DNA of 16,550 nt, taken from JAYKHL01 sp035284865. Its GTDB lineage: Bacteria; Cyanobacteriota; Sericytochromatia; S15B-MN24; JAQBPE01. Position 1 is the first letter of the stretch. Every line of letters starts with the position of its first letter. Of the stretch, positions 1 to 6,759 are shown piece by piece. The notes below the pieces were generated by a model that saw nothing but the letters and a program-made list of their open reading frames with translations, was not told where the DNA came from and made no database searches. Both the position numbers and the translations under genes were made by a program. The stretch lies in assembly GCA_035284865.1 (NCBI GenBank), contig JAYKHL010000051.1, forward strand, positions 1 to 16,550, written 5' to 3'.

Positions 1-875
1 TCCGGGGTCGTCCCATCGGCCAGAAAGGCTCGGAAGGCGGGGGTGTCCAGCGCGGGGGCGTGGGTCTGCAGCGCGGCCCTGCTGGAGGGCGAGTAGCCCC
101 AGAAGTCCCGGGGGTCCGCGCCCGTCGGGCGGCTGCGGGCCGCCAGCGGGTAGCGCATGTAGTCCAGCCAGATGCCGTCGAAGTAGCCGAGCCCGGCGAT
201 CTCGTCGACCAGGCCCACCACCCGCTTGCGCACGGCCGGCGACGAGGGAGAAACGAACGCCGACCCGACGCCCTCAGCCTGCTGGGGGGCGTCACCGAAC
301 CCGTTCAGCACGCCCTCCGCCCAGCCGGAGGCGACCTGGTCCTCACCCCAGCGCAGGGTGTGCACCCAGGCGTAGAGCTTCAACCCGCGGTGCCGGGCTT
401 CTCGGGCATAGACACGCGCCACGTTGAGCTTCGGCCAGCGGGCCGGGAAGAGCTTGCTGCCCACGTAGGAGACCCGGCCGTGGTAGAAGGTCTCGAGGTA
501 GATCTCCGTGACCCCCATCGTCTGGGCGCGATCCATCACCTCGAGCACCCGCAGGTCGATCGCGTCGGAGGAGTACGGGCGCACCCACAGGCCACGCCGC
601 TTGAACGGGGCCTCTCCCTCGCCCCGGGCGACGTCCTTGATCACGGCGTCATAGTGCGCCACCTGGGGGGAGGGGGCCGGCTCCCAGAACCACCCGCCCG
701 TCCGGTAGCGGGCGTCCCAGTCCCGGGCGCTGATGGGCCGGGGAAGGGTGGCGAGGTAGGCCTCCCGGGCCTCGTCCAGGCGCTTGGCGGTAGGGGGCGA
801 GGTCGGTGCGGCGAGCCCTGGCAAGGCGAGCGACGAGAGCAGCAAACACGTCAGGGGCAGGCGCATACCCTGCAT
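1..875 (-). CDS. GHL10/DUF187-type glycoside-hydrolase-like exported protein (3' end cut by window edge)
   Basis: The minus-strand frame is open from the ATG at 875 to the window edge, giving 291 codons with the C-terminus missing. The N-terminus MQGMRLPLTCLLLSSLALPG looks like a Sec signal peptide ending near LAAP. The mature part carries landmarks of the GHL10 (DUF187, Pfam PF02638) TIM-barrel family: 'KRRGLWVRPYSSDAID' opening the barrel, 'EIYLETFYHGRVSY', 'GLKLYAWVHTLRWG', 'FVSPSSPAVRKRVV', and 'YFDGIWLDYMRYPL', where the IWLDYxRYP strand is the family hallmark. Family members are predicted periplasmic or cell-surface carbohydrate-active enzymes, and the substrate cannot be read here. A second ATG lies at 866 and an in-frame GTG at 914; neither has a clearly better ribosome site, so the start is uncertain. 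It lies 50 bp after the Fn3 lipoprotein gene on the same strand and may share its transcript. Confidence 0.82.
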   Translation of the reverse strand, partial: MQGMRLPLTCLLLSSLALPGLAAPTSPPTAKRLDEAREAYLATLPRPISARDWDARYRTGGWFWEPAPSPQVAHYDAVIKDVARGEGEAPFKRRGLWVRPYSSDAIDLRVLEVMDRAQTMGVTEIYLETFYHGRVSYVGSKLFPARWPKLNVARVYAREARHRGLKLYAWVHTLRWGEDQVASGWAEGVLNGFGDAPQQAEGVGSAFVSPSSPAVRKRVVGLVDEIAGLGYFDGIWLDYMRYPLAARSRPTGADPRDFWGYSPSSRAALQTHAPALDTPAFRAFLADGTTP

Positions 876-925
876 GGTAGCTGATTTTCGCGCCAGCTGC
901 CGTGACGGCCTCACCTTACCGCCAG

Positions 926-1309
926 TCACTCCGTCTTGAATGAGCAGACCGAGGACCGTGAGACGCCCGTCTCGGTGTGCGTCTCCACTTGCACGTAGTA
1001 CCGGGTGGCCGGCGTCAGGCCGCTCAGCCTCGCCTGACTCTCCCGGGTCGGGAGGCTCTCGTGGGCCTCCTCGAGCGTCGGGGTGGTCCCGTATCGCACC
1101 ACGCTTCGGCCGCGCCAGGGAGAGTACCAGGACACGCGCACGCTGCCGCGACGCCCTCCCTCCACCACCACCGGGCCAGGCCCTGGGCGCAGTTGCTGGG
1201 CGGAGGGGGCACCGCCAGCCCCCCCGAGCCGGGCCCCGAGCAGGGAACACCCGAGCAGGGACAGCCCCAGCCAACCGACCAGGACCAGCCGCTTCACGCG
1301 CCACACCAT
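926..1309 (-). CDS. Lipoprotein with one fibronectin type III-like domain
   Basis: Encodes 127 aa. The ATG at 1309 was chosen because AAGGAGG and GAGGTG lie 5 to 12 nt upstream; the frame stays open further upstream but that stretch has no coding character. Residues 4-20 are a basic n-region plus hydrophobic core ending in lipobox LLGC, so C21 should be lipidated. Residues about 50-127 form one Fn3 / purple-acid-phosphatase-N-like beta sandwich: 'VRVSWYSPWRGRSVVRYGTT' followed by 'LSGLTPATRYYVQVET', the classic L-x-P-x-T-x-Y-x-V edge. The enzymatic partner domain of phosphatases is absent, so it is probably a binding or scaffold protein on the envelope. It precedes the GHL10 protein on the same strand, which suggests that the two act together outside the cytoplasm. 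No specific function can be assigned. Confidence 0.8.
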   Translation of the reverse strand: MVWRVKRLVLVGWLGLSLLGCSLLGARLGGAGGAPSAQQLRPGPGPVVVEGGRRGSVRVSWYSPWRGRSVVRYGTTPTLEEAHESLPTRESQARLSGLTPATRYYVQVETHTETGVSRSSVCSFKTE

Positions 1310-1587
1310 GCGGGCACCTCGCCTCCTTCTGGTGGCCACACCTGCCGGCCTGGCAGAGCGGCCACGGGGCCCCGGAGGGCCCTGACGCTGCTGTCGGTTG
1401 TACAGCTCCTGGGAGGAAGAGGCGTCGTGCATCGTGCAAGGAAGTCCATGGGCAAGATACCCACGGCGAGCCCCGCCTTCACGTGGTGGGCCAGATGGCG
1501 GCCGGTTGTCAAGCCCTTGGGAAGGCTTAAGCAAAATTTTACCGAGGCTGAACCTGGTCCGCATGGAATCCTGGCGATAATGGAGCC

Positions 1588-1869
1588 ATGTCCATCCGTC
1601 GCCGAAGCCGCCCGAGGCGTGCACTCGCCTTTTCCCTGCTCCTGTCCGTCGGGCTGACGCTGGCAGGCTGTGGCAAGGAGGGGCCGTCCGCCAGTGCCCC
1701 GGCGCTCCGCCCCATCGATTCGGTGCTGTTGCAGGCCCCCCGGGCCTCCTCGGCTCCTGACGTCCAGCTCGAGCAGCAAACCCGACAAGAGCAGACCGCT
1801 CGCCACGGGGAGAACAGCCGGACGGGCGGGCCTCGGCCGCAGCGGCACGGGGCACAGCCCACGCCATGA
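1588..1869 (+). CDS. Small lipoprotein of unknown function
   Basis: Encodes 93 aa. It starts with a strongly basic n-region (SIRRRSRPRR), a hydrophobic core (LAFSLLLSVGLTL) and lipobox LAGC, with the lipidated Cys at position 28. The rest is short, Gln/Arg/Pro-rich and without recognisable domain, and is probably disordered. The ATG at 1588 is preceded by GGAG only 2 nt away, which is unusually close. GATAAT lies at 1576-1581, so transcription could begin on the ATG itself. The stop overlaps the next start (ATGA at 1866-1869), a sign of translational coupling to the 75-aa gene. It diverges from the Fn3 lipoprotein across a 278-bp gap (1310-1587) in which I find no gene. Confidence 0.65.
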   Translation: MSIRRRSRPRRALAFSLLLSVGLTLAGCGKEGPSASAPALRPIDSVLLQAPRASSAPDVQLEQQTRQEQTARHGENSRTGGPRPQRHGAQPTP

Positions 1870-2093
1870 GCGCGCCATCAGAACCCGTTCCGGGGGTGAG
1901 CGAGGCCCTGTCCTCGCTCAAAGAGGCGCTGGAGGTGGCGCCCTCCCAGCAGATCGCGTTGCTGCAAGCGGTCGATGTGCTCTGGGCTGCCGTCGAGGAT
2001 GCGGGCGAGGCCCTCAGCAGCGAGCAGGCCTTGGAGGCGCAACTCCTGCTCCGACACGCCGAGAGCCTGTTGACTCGCTACTTCGGGATGTAA
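1866..2093 (+). CDS. Hypothetical 75-aa helical protein
   Basis: Encodes a small acidic protein with no Cys and no membrane segment. After a short N-terminal stretch (MSAPSEPVPGV) the sequence is heptad-like and Leu/Ala/Glu-rich (EALSSLKEALEVAPSQQIAL, then EAQLLLRHAESLLTRYF), consistent with an all-helical bundle or coiled coil. I do not recognise a family; the size resembles XseB-like small subunits but I see no diagnostic motif. The start overlaps the stop of the preceding lipoprotein by ATGA, so the two are very likely co-translated. Its stop lies 4 bp from the convergent ETF-QO stop. Confidence 0.6.
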   Translation: MSAPSEPVPGVSEALSSLKEALEVAPSQQIALLQAVDVLWAAVEDAGEALSSEQALEAQLLLRHAESLLTRYFGM

Positions 2094-2097
2094 GGCC

Positions 2098-3801
2098 CTA
2101 CATTCCCACGTACACGGGGCCGCCGCCACCTTCCGGGGCCACCCACGTGATCACCTGGTAGGGATCGGCGATGTCGCACGTCTTGCAGTGGACGCAGTTG
2201 CTCGGGTTGAGCTTGAGCCTGGTTCCGCCCTGCCCGTTGTCCACCATCTCGTAGACGGCGGCGGGGCAGAAGTGCTGGCACGGGTTGCCGTACTCCTCCT
2301 TGCAGCGCGTGTTGCAGAGGTTGACGTCCGCGATGCGCAGGTGAGGCGGTTGGTTCTCCTCGTGCTTGGTGCCCGAGCGGTACACGTCGTCGAGCTTCGA
2401 GAAGGTCAGCTTGCCGTCGAACTTGAAGTCCTGAGTCGGCTTGCGGCCGTCAGCATAGGCTTCCTTGAGCTTCTGCATCCGCTGATGGCCGGGTGAGATG
2501 TGGTAGCGATGCCGGAGGCCGCGCCCCCCCGTGGCCATCTGCAGGGGAATGTGGAAGAACATCGCCGGGTAGAGGCCGCCCTCGAAGGCCGCATGGAAGT
2601 TGCGCGCGACGTACAGCTCGCGCCCGACGGGGCCCTCCATGATCCGCCGCTCGTAGCCCGACAGCACCTCCGCTGACATCGGCTGCAGGTCCTGCCCTGC
2701 CTGGGCCTTCAGGCCCTCGAAGATGGTTTCGGCCGCCGCGATTCCCGACTCGATCGCCGTGTGGATGCCCTTGAGCCGCATCGGGTTCAGCAGGCTGCCG
2801 GAGTCCCCGACCAGCAGCGCCCCGTCGACGAAGAGCTTGGGGATCGACCAGTAGCCTCCCTCGGGGATCGTCTTGGCGCCATAGCGCACCAGTTCGGCGC
2901 CGTCGAGGAGCTCGGCGACGGCAGGGTGCGTCTTGAGCCGCTGGAGCTGCAGGTGCGGGTCGAAGGCCGGGTCCTGGTAGTCGAGACCGCTGACCTGGCC
3001 GACGTATACCATGTCGTGGTCGAGGTGGTAGATGAAGCCGCCACCGAACTCCCTCGGCTTGAGCGGGAATGCCATCGTGTGAATCACGCGGCCCTTCCTG
3101 AATTTCTCGGGGCGGACCTTCCAGAGCTCCTTCACGCCGCAAGCCCAGACCTGCGGGTTCTTCCCCTCGTCCAGCCGCTTCTTCTGGATCAGGGCCTTGG
3201 TGAGGGTGCCTCGGGTGCCCTCACCGAGCACCACCACGCGCGCGTGGAAGTCCATCCCAGGTTGGAAGTTGGCCTTGGGCTGGCCGTGATGGTCCAGCCC
3301 GGTGTCGGTGGTGCGGACGCCCATCACACGGTCTTGCTCGTCATACAGCAGTTCCGCGGCCGGGAAGCCTGCAGCCACCGTGACGCCCTCCTCCTCCGCC
3401 TTTTGGGCCATCCAGGCGACGAGCTTCTGGAGCGACACCACGTAGTTGCCGTGGTTCGCCAGAGGCGGCGGCACGACCGGCAGCTTCAGCTTCTTCTTGG
3501 GGGTGAGGAACCAGACCTCGTCCTCCGTCACCGGGCTCTCGTAGGGCATCCCGGCGGCGTCGAAGTCGGGGAACAGTTTACGCAGGCTGCTCGGATCCAA
3601 GACGGCACCGGAGAAGCCGTGGTGGCCCACCTCCGCGCTTTTCTCCAGCACGGCGATCATGGGGTCGTCGAGGCGGGGCGCCTGGCCGGAGGCGTTGTGG
3701 GCCTTGACGAGGCGAGCCAGGTGCAGCGCGCCCGCCAAGCTCGCCGGGCCGGCGCCGACGAACAGCACGTCGACGGGGTTCTGTTCACGCTCGATGGTCA
3801 T
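2098..3801 (-). CDS. Electron transfer flavoprotein-quinone oxidoreductase (ETF-QO)
   Basis: Encodes 567 aa, normal length for the family. ETF-QO passes electrons from reduced ETF (fed by acyl-CoA and other dehydrogenases) to membrane quinone through FAD and one [4Fe-4S] cluster. An N-terminal Rossmann motif (VLFVGAGPASLAGA, residues 12-25) binds FAD, followed by 'GHHGFSGAVLDPSSL' and 'GEGTRGTLTKALI'. The C-terminal ferredoxin-like end has C512, C536, C539 and C542 in the expected spacing (FCPAAVYE, then NCVHCKTCDIADP), then the family signature 'YQVITWVAPEGGGGPVY'. The ATG at 3801 has GGAGA 7 nt upstream and directly precedes the FAD strand; the longer open frame upstream crosses the promoter and was not used. 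ETF subunits are not in this window. The gene implies fatty-acid or amino-acid oxidation linked to a respiratory chain. Confidence 0.96.
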   Translation of the reverse strand: MTIEREQNPVDVLFVGAGPASLAGALHLARLVKAHNASGQAPRLDDPMIAVLEKSAEVGHHGFSGAVLDPSSLRKLFPDFDAAGMPYESPVTEDEVWFLTPKKKLKLPVVPPPLANHGNYVVSLQKLVAWMAQKAEEEGVTVAAGFPAAELLYDEQDRVMGVRTTDTGLDHHGQPKANFQPGMDFHARVVVLGEGTRGTLTKALIQKKRLDEGKNPQVWACGVKELWKVRPEKFRKGRVIHTMAFPLKPREFGGGFIYHLDHDMVYVGQVSGLDYQDPAFDPHLQLQRLKTHPAVAELLDGAELVRYGAKTIPEGGYWSIPKLFVDGALLVGDSGSLLNPMRLKGIHTAIESGIAAAETIFEGLKAQAGQDLQPMSAEVLSGYERRIMEGPVGRELYVARNFHAAFEGGLYPAMFFHIPLQMATGGRGLRHRYHISPGHQRMQKLKEAYADGRKPTQDFKFDGKLTFSKLDDVYRSGTKHEENQPPHLRIADVNLCNTRCKEEYGNPCQHFCPAAVYEMVDNGQGGTRLKLNPSNCVHCKTCDIADPYQVITWVAPEGGGGPVYVGM

Positions 3802-3858
3802 GCCGGTTCTCCGTGGCTGGGACGCGATCGTCATCAAGAGGCCCTGATGCCGAGGGGT

Positions 3859-3888
3859 TGTATAGCACACGGGCCGGACGGGTGTCGA
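3859..3888 (-). promoter_or_regulatory. Predicted sigma70-type promoter of the ETF-QO gene
   Basis: On the minus strand a -35 box TCGACA (3888-3883) and a -10 box TATACA (3864-3859) are 18 bp apart, with TGC just before the -10 as an extended element. The predicted start near 3852 gives a leader of about 50 nt. This is read from sequence only. Confidence 0.5.
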
Positions 3889-3905
3889 TTTGCGGATGGG
3901 GGGCA

Positions 3906-3934
3906 TTGCCCCGCGTTTCCCTGCGTGCTATCCT
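3906..3934 (+). promoter_or_regulatory. Predicted sigma70-type promoter of the GH1 gene
   Basis: TTGCCC (3906-3911) and TATCCT (3929-3934) with a 17-bp spacer. The predicted start near 3941 falls at the left arm of the inverted repeat at 3939-3984 and gives a leader of about 90 nt to the GTG at 4029. Confidence 0.45.
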
Positions 3935-3938
3935 GGGC

Positions 3939-3984
3939 AAAGGTTAAAACACGATTAAGCCTAGCTGGGTTTTTCCTAACCTTT
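3939..3984. repeat. Inverted repeat AAAGGTTA...TAACCTTT in the GH1 leader
   Basis: Perfect 8-bp arms at 3939-3946 and 3977-3984, with an additional AAAC (3947-3950) / GTTT (3970-3973) pairing inside, separated from the outer stem by a bulge. It is AT-rich in a GC-rich context and lies between the predicted GH1 promoter and the start codon. It could be a leader RNA hairpin or a regulator site. Confidence 0.45.
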
Positions 3985-4028
3985 TGAGGCCTGGCGGCGT
4001 GAGCAGGCGAGGCGAAACGGAGGGTTCG

Positions 4029-5498
4029 GTGGCTGGAACTCTGGTTGTTGGGCAGCGCCCTCCGCGCTGGCGGCGCGCCGCGCTGGGTTTGTTCTCGGCA
4101 GCCCTCGTGGCAGCTTGTGGCCGGTCCGCGGGGCCAGGTTTGACGCGGCCGATCGCCGGGCCGGCCGCCCGCAGCCTCCCCGCGGCCTCGCTGCCCAAGG
4201 TCCCACCAGGGTTCTTGTGGGGCGTCTCCACCGCGGGTTACCAGTGGGAGGGGCAGGACACGACCTCCCAGTGGGCAGCCTTCGATGCGGCTGGTCGCAC
4301 AAGCGAACGGAACCCCCGCGGGGCAGACGGGCTCGTGCGATATGAAGAGGACCTGTCGCTGACGCGCGGGCTGGGGTGCAACGTCTTCCGGACCAGCATC
4401 GAGTGGGCCCGGATCGAGCCGCGCGAGGGCGTTCGGGACCCCCGGGCGATCGCCCACTATCACCGCCTGCTCAAGGCAGCGCGCGAGCGCGGCCTTGAGC
4501 CCGTCGTCACGCTGATGCACTTTGCTTATCCTGCCTGGCTCGACCGCTACGGCGGGTGGGAGAGTGAGCGCGCCGTCTCCGCCTTCAGACGTCACGCAGC
4601 CTTCGTGGCCCGCGAGTTTGGCGCGGACGTGCGCTGGTACATGACCTTCAACGAGCCCAACGTGTTCCTGATTGGGGGCTGGCTCTCCCCGATGATGCCT
4701 CCCGGCAAGGTCGCCCCTCTGGCGGGCCTGCGCGCGATGCGCCGGATGGTGCAGGCCCACGGAGAAGCCTACGATGCGGTCCATGCCGAAGACCCGGACG
4801 CCATGGTGTCGTTCAACATGTACACGGCGGAGTGGGCCTTTGGGGCACCCTCCGCGCCCCTGAGCACGGAAGAGACGCGGGATCCGGTCAAGGTCGCCGA
4901 GCACGAGTTGTGCTCCGACACGGCCTTCGGCGACGCCGTGATGCGCGGGGGGCGCCGCACGCTGGACTACGCGGCCCTGGACTACTACTGCAAGTTCCGC
5001 CTCTACCTGCCCTTTGTGTTTCCGCGGGCTGACACCTGGGAGGTGTACCCCGAGGGCATGTACAACGCGATCAAGCGCTACCACGCCCGGTACAAGTTGC
5101 CGGTGTTGATTGCGGAAAACGGGATGGCCACCTACGACCTCACGCCGCGCAAGGACCGCTGGACACGCAGCTCTTACACCGTGGCGCACCTGCGCCAGGT
5201 TCAACGGGCCATCGCCGACGGCGTGCCCGTGCTGGGCTACATCCACTGGTCCATCACGGACAACTACGAGTGGGGCTCGTTCTCCCCACGCTTCGGCTTG
5301 TTCTCGGTGGACTGCCGCAACGGGGATTTCAAGCGTCGGCGGGCGGATGGCGCGGATGCCTTCAGTGAGATCATCCGAGCGGGGGGGGTGACGGATGCCG
5401 TGGCCGCGCGGTGGCCAGCTCCTGCCCCGCTGGCGCTCCCGCGGCCCTGGCTCACCCCGGGGGGCACGAACGTCCCGGTGTCCATTCTGCGCCCCTGA
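4029..5498 (+). CDS. Family 1 glycoside hydrolase (beta-glucosidase-like), predicted lipoprotein
   Basis: Encodes 489 aa. The GTG at 4029 has GGAGGG 4 nt upstream; a TTG at 3984 is in frame but lies inside the inverted repeat. The N-terminus is basic, then hydrophobic (ALGLFSAALVAAC), ending in a lipobox with C30, followed by a Pro/Ala linker of about 25 residues. The GH1 barrel begins at 'FLWGVSTAGYQWEG' (62-75). Acid/base Glu is E209 in TFNEPN and the nucleophile is E363 in IAENG. 'GYIHWSITDNYEWGSF' is the C-terminal substrate-binding stretch. GH1 retaining enzymes release glucose, galactose or related sugars from beta-glycosides; specificity cannot be fixed from sequence. Most bacterial GH1 enzymes are cytoplasmic, so a lipid-anchored copy implies sugar release outside the inner membrane. 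It converges with the DUF1232 gene at a 9-bp gap. Confidence 0.93.
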   Translation: MAGTLVVGQRPPRWRRAALGLFSAALVAACGRSAGPGLTRPIAGPAARSLPAASLPKVPPGFLWGVSTAGYQWEGQDTTSQWAAFDAAGRTSERNPRGADGLVRYEEDLSLTRGLGCNVFRTSIEWARIEPREGVRDPRAIAHYHRLLKAARERGLEPVVTLMHFAYPAWLDRYGGWESERAVSAFRRHAAFVAREFGADVRWYMTFNEPNVFLIGGWLSPMMPPGKVAPLAGLRAMRRMVQAHGEAYDAVHAEDPDAMVSFNMYTAEWAFGAPSAPLSTEETRDPVKVAEHELCSDTAFGDAVMRGGRRTLDYAALDYYCKFRLYLPFVFPRADTWEVYPEGMYNAIKRYHARYKLPVLIAENGMATYDLTPRKDRWTRSSYTVAHLRQVQRAIADGVPVLGYIHWSITDNYEWGSFSPRFGLFSVDCRNGDFKRRRADGADAFSEIIRAGGVTDAVAARWPAPAPLALPRPWLTPGGTNVPVSILRP

Positions 5499-5507
5499 CG
5501 GGCGGGC

Positions 5508-5819
5508 TCAGGCGTTCTGCGCGAGCCAGTCGTCGGCCTGTAGCCGGTGGTCCTCCGTGATGTGGGCCGACACCGCCTGGTAGGCGCCGAACACCACGCT
5601 GGCGTCGTCCGTGTAGCCGAGCACGGGCAGCAGGTCCGGGATCGCATCCACCGGGGCGATGAAGTACGCGATGGCCGCGACCACCGTGGCTTTGACCCAG
5701 GTGGGCGTGCGGGAGTCTCGCAACGCGTAGTACATCGCGAGCACCTCGCGGGCAAAAGGGATGACGCGCACCGCGCGGCGCAGCAGCGTGAAGAACTGAG
5801 CGGTGTCGATGGTCGGCAT
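5508..5819 (-). CDS. DUF1232 (YkvA-type) small protein
   Basis: Encodes 103 aa. The centre holds the DUF1232 signature: 'WVKATVVAAIAYFIAPVDAI' followed by PDLLPVLGYTDD, where the Y-x-x-x-P-x-D-x-I-P-D core and the acidic pair after it are the conserved points. Family members are small proteins with one or two hydrophobic hairpins at the membrane and no settled biochemical role. The ATG at 5819 has GAGGTG 6 nt upstream. It follows the holin-like gene by 51 bp on the same strand and may share its transcript. Confidence 0.88.
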   Translation of the reverse strand: MPTIDTAQFFTLLRRAVRVIPFAREVLAMYYALRDSRTPTWVKATVVAAIAYFIAPVDAIPDLLPVLGYTDDASVVFGAYQAVSAHITEDHRLQADDWLAQNA

Positions 5820-5870
5820 GGACGGGCACCTCGCAGGGGCTGGACGCCCCCCTTCATACCCGCGCGGGGC

Positions 5871-6296
5871 TTACTTTTCGAGAAACCACCCGGCGACGGT
5901 GTTCACCGCCGAGATGATCGCCGCTGCCGCCACCGCATAGCCGAAGTGCGTGATGACGATCTTGCCCGGCACCGCCAGGGTCGCCAGGTACAGCATCGCC
6001 CCGTTGATCACGAACAGCAGCAACCCCAGCGTCATCAGCGTGAGCGGGAAGGCGAAGAGCACCACGATCGGGCGCACGACGGCGTTGGCGACGCCCAGCG
6101 CGAAGGCGCCAGCCAGGGCCACGGCCAGCTTGTCCACCCCTGTGCCCTCGAGCTTGAAGGGCAGGGGGGAACCCAGCAGCCCCGACAACCAGGCGTCGAA
6201 GCCCGTGCCGTCGATCTGGAAGCCCGCTGGAAGCAGGTAGGCTGCCAGCAGGAACGCGAGGGCAGCCACCGCCCAGGACGTCAGCATGTACCGCAC
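5871..6296 (-). CDS. YvlD / phage-holin-family-4-like membrane protein
   Basis: Encodes 141 aa with about four predicted membrane segments: residues 5-24, 57-75, 83-105 and 116-138. The stretch 'ANAVVRPIVVLFAFPLTLMT' followed by LGLLLFVINGAMLYL matches the conserved N-x-x-x-R-P-I / P-x-x-L-x-T-L-G / N-A core of Pfam PF04020 (formerly DUF360). Despite the name most members are chromosomal proteins unrelated to lysis; B. subtilis YvlD belongs to an envelope-stress operon. The GTG at 6296 was chosen because GAGGAGGG lies 7 nt upstream; an in-frame ATG at 6287 lacks one. A -10-like TACAAT (minus strand, 6331-6326) with no good -35 precedes it. Confidence 0.85.
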   Translation of the reverse strand: MRYMLTSWAVAALAFLLAAYLLPAGFQIDGTGFDAWLSGLLGSPLPFKLEGTGVDKLAVALAGAFALGVANAVVRPIVVLFAFPLTLMTLGLLLFVINGAMLYLATLAVPGKIVITHFGYAVAAAAIISAVNTVAGWFLEK

Positions 6297-6325
6297 CGCG
6301 TGTCCCTCCTCTCGAGCAGGCCCCC

Positions 6326-6331
6326 ATTGTA
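6326..6331 (-). promoter_or_regulatory. Possible -10 element upstream of the YvlD-like gene
   Basis: TACAAT on the minus strand, about 30 nt before the GTG start, would give a leader of about 23 nt. No convincing -35 hexamer is present 16 to 19 bp upstream, so this is weak. Confidence 0.3.
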
Positions 6332-6417
6332 CCGGATGACGCCCTGGCCGACTCGGGCCTCCGCTGCCGGTTCGGGGCTCGTCGGGGGCCCGTTGGCGGG
6401 TTACTGATCAGCCCCCT

Positions 6418-6446
6418 TTGACAGCGGGTGGTGGGGCTGCTATTAT
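6418..6446 (+). promoter_or_regulatory. Strong sigma70-type promoter of the initiator tRNA gene
   Basis: A perfect TTGACA (6418-6423), a 17-bp spacer, and TATTAT (6441-6446, one mismatch to consensus) with TGC just before it. It is the closest to consensus in the window, as expected for a stable RNA gene. The expected start, 6 to 8 nt after the -10, falls at 6452-6454, on the first bases of the tRNA. Confidence 0.75.
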
Positions 6447-6451
6447 GATTT

Positions 6452-6525
<74 letters not shown>

Positions 6526-6531
6526 CTCTTG

Positions 6532-6565
6532 ACGAGACCCGCACAAGCGGGTCTCGTTTTTTTTT
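6532..6565 (+). terminator. Intrinsic terminator of the initiator tRNA gene
   Basis: A perfect 11-bp stem (ACGAGACCCGC at 6532-6542 and GCGGGTCTCGT at 6547-6557), an ACAA loop, and a run of nine T at 6557-6565. This is a textbook factor-independent terminator. Confidence 0.93.
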
Positions 6566-6759
6566 CGGTCCAGGCTTCCGCGACAGCCCGGCTCCTGGCC
6601 TGTGGCCAGCCTTCTCTCCCTTCGGAGAAGATGGTCACAGGCTCGGTTTTCCCGGTGGGGACGGAGGCCCTCTGGCCCCTGCTCCGTCGGTCACGGGCCC
6701 GCGTCAGCGGGCAAGCAGGACGGCGCGAAGCCAAGGGGTGATGGTTCTGGAGGCCGTGT
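6566..6759 (+). promoter_or_regulatory. Hairpin-rich leader upstream of the Sec-thioredoxin gene
   Basis: No gene is evident here. A long hairpin at 6597-6643 pairs GGCCTGTGGCCA with TGGTCACAGGCT around an inner CTTCTC/GAGAAG stem, and four T follow at 6647-6650. The left arm can instead close on itself as CTGGCC-TGT-GGCCAG (6595-6609), so the two folds exclude each other. GACGGAG/CTCCGTC (6660-6666, 6682-6688) and GCCCGC-GTCA-GCGGGC (6697-6712) follow, and then the Shine-Dalgarno GGAGG at 6749-6753. I see no convincing promoter in this stretch, so transcription may come from a weak site or from readthrough. Hairpins arise easily in GC-rich DNA, so a regulatory role is inference. Confidence 0.35.
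6749..6753 (+). promoter_or_regulatory. Ribosome binding site that fixes the start of the Sec-thioredoxin gene
   Basis: GGAGG lies 6 nt before the GTG at 6760. This shows that translation begins upstream of the in-frame TGA. No Shine-Dalgarno precedes the ATG at 6970 after the TGA. Confidence 0.7.

Noticed and set aside
1310..1921. Upstream extension of the Fn3 lipoprotein frame to 331 aa
   Set aside because: It would cross the lipoprotein signal, overlap the divergent genes antisense and lacks coding character; the strong ribosome site and signal peptide fix the start at 1309.
2761..3987. 408-aa plus-strand frame across ETF-QO
   Set aside because: Antisense shadow of ETF-QO, whose motifs on the minus strand are unambiguous; such frames are common in GC-rich DNA.
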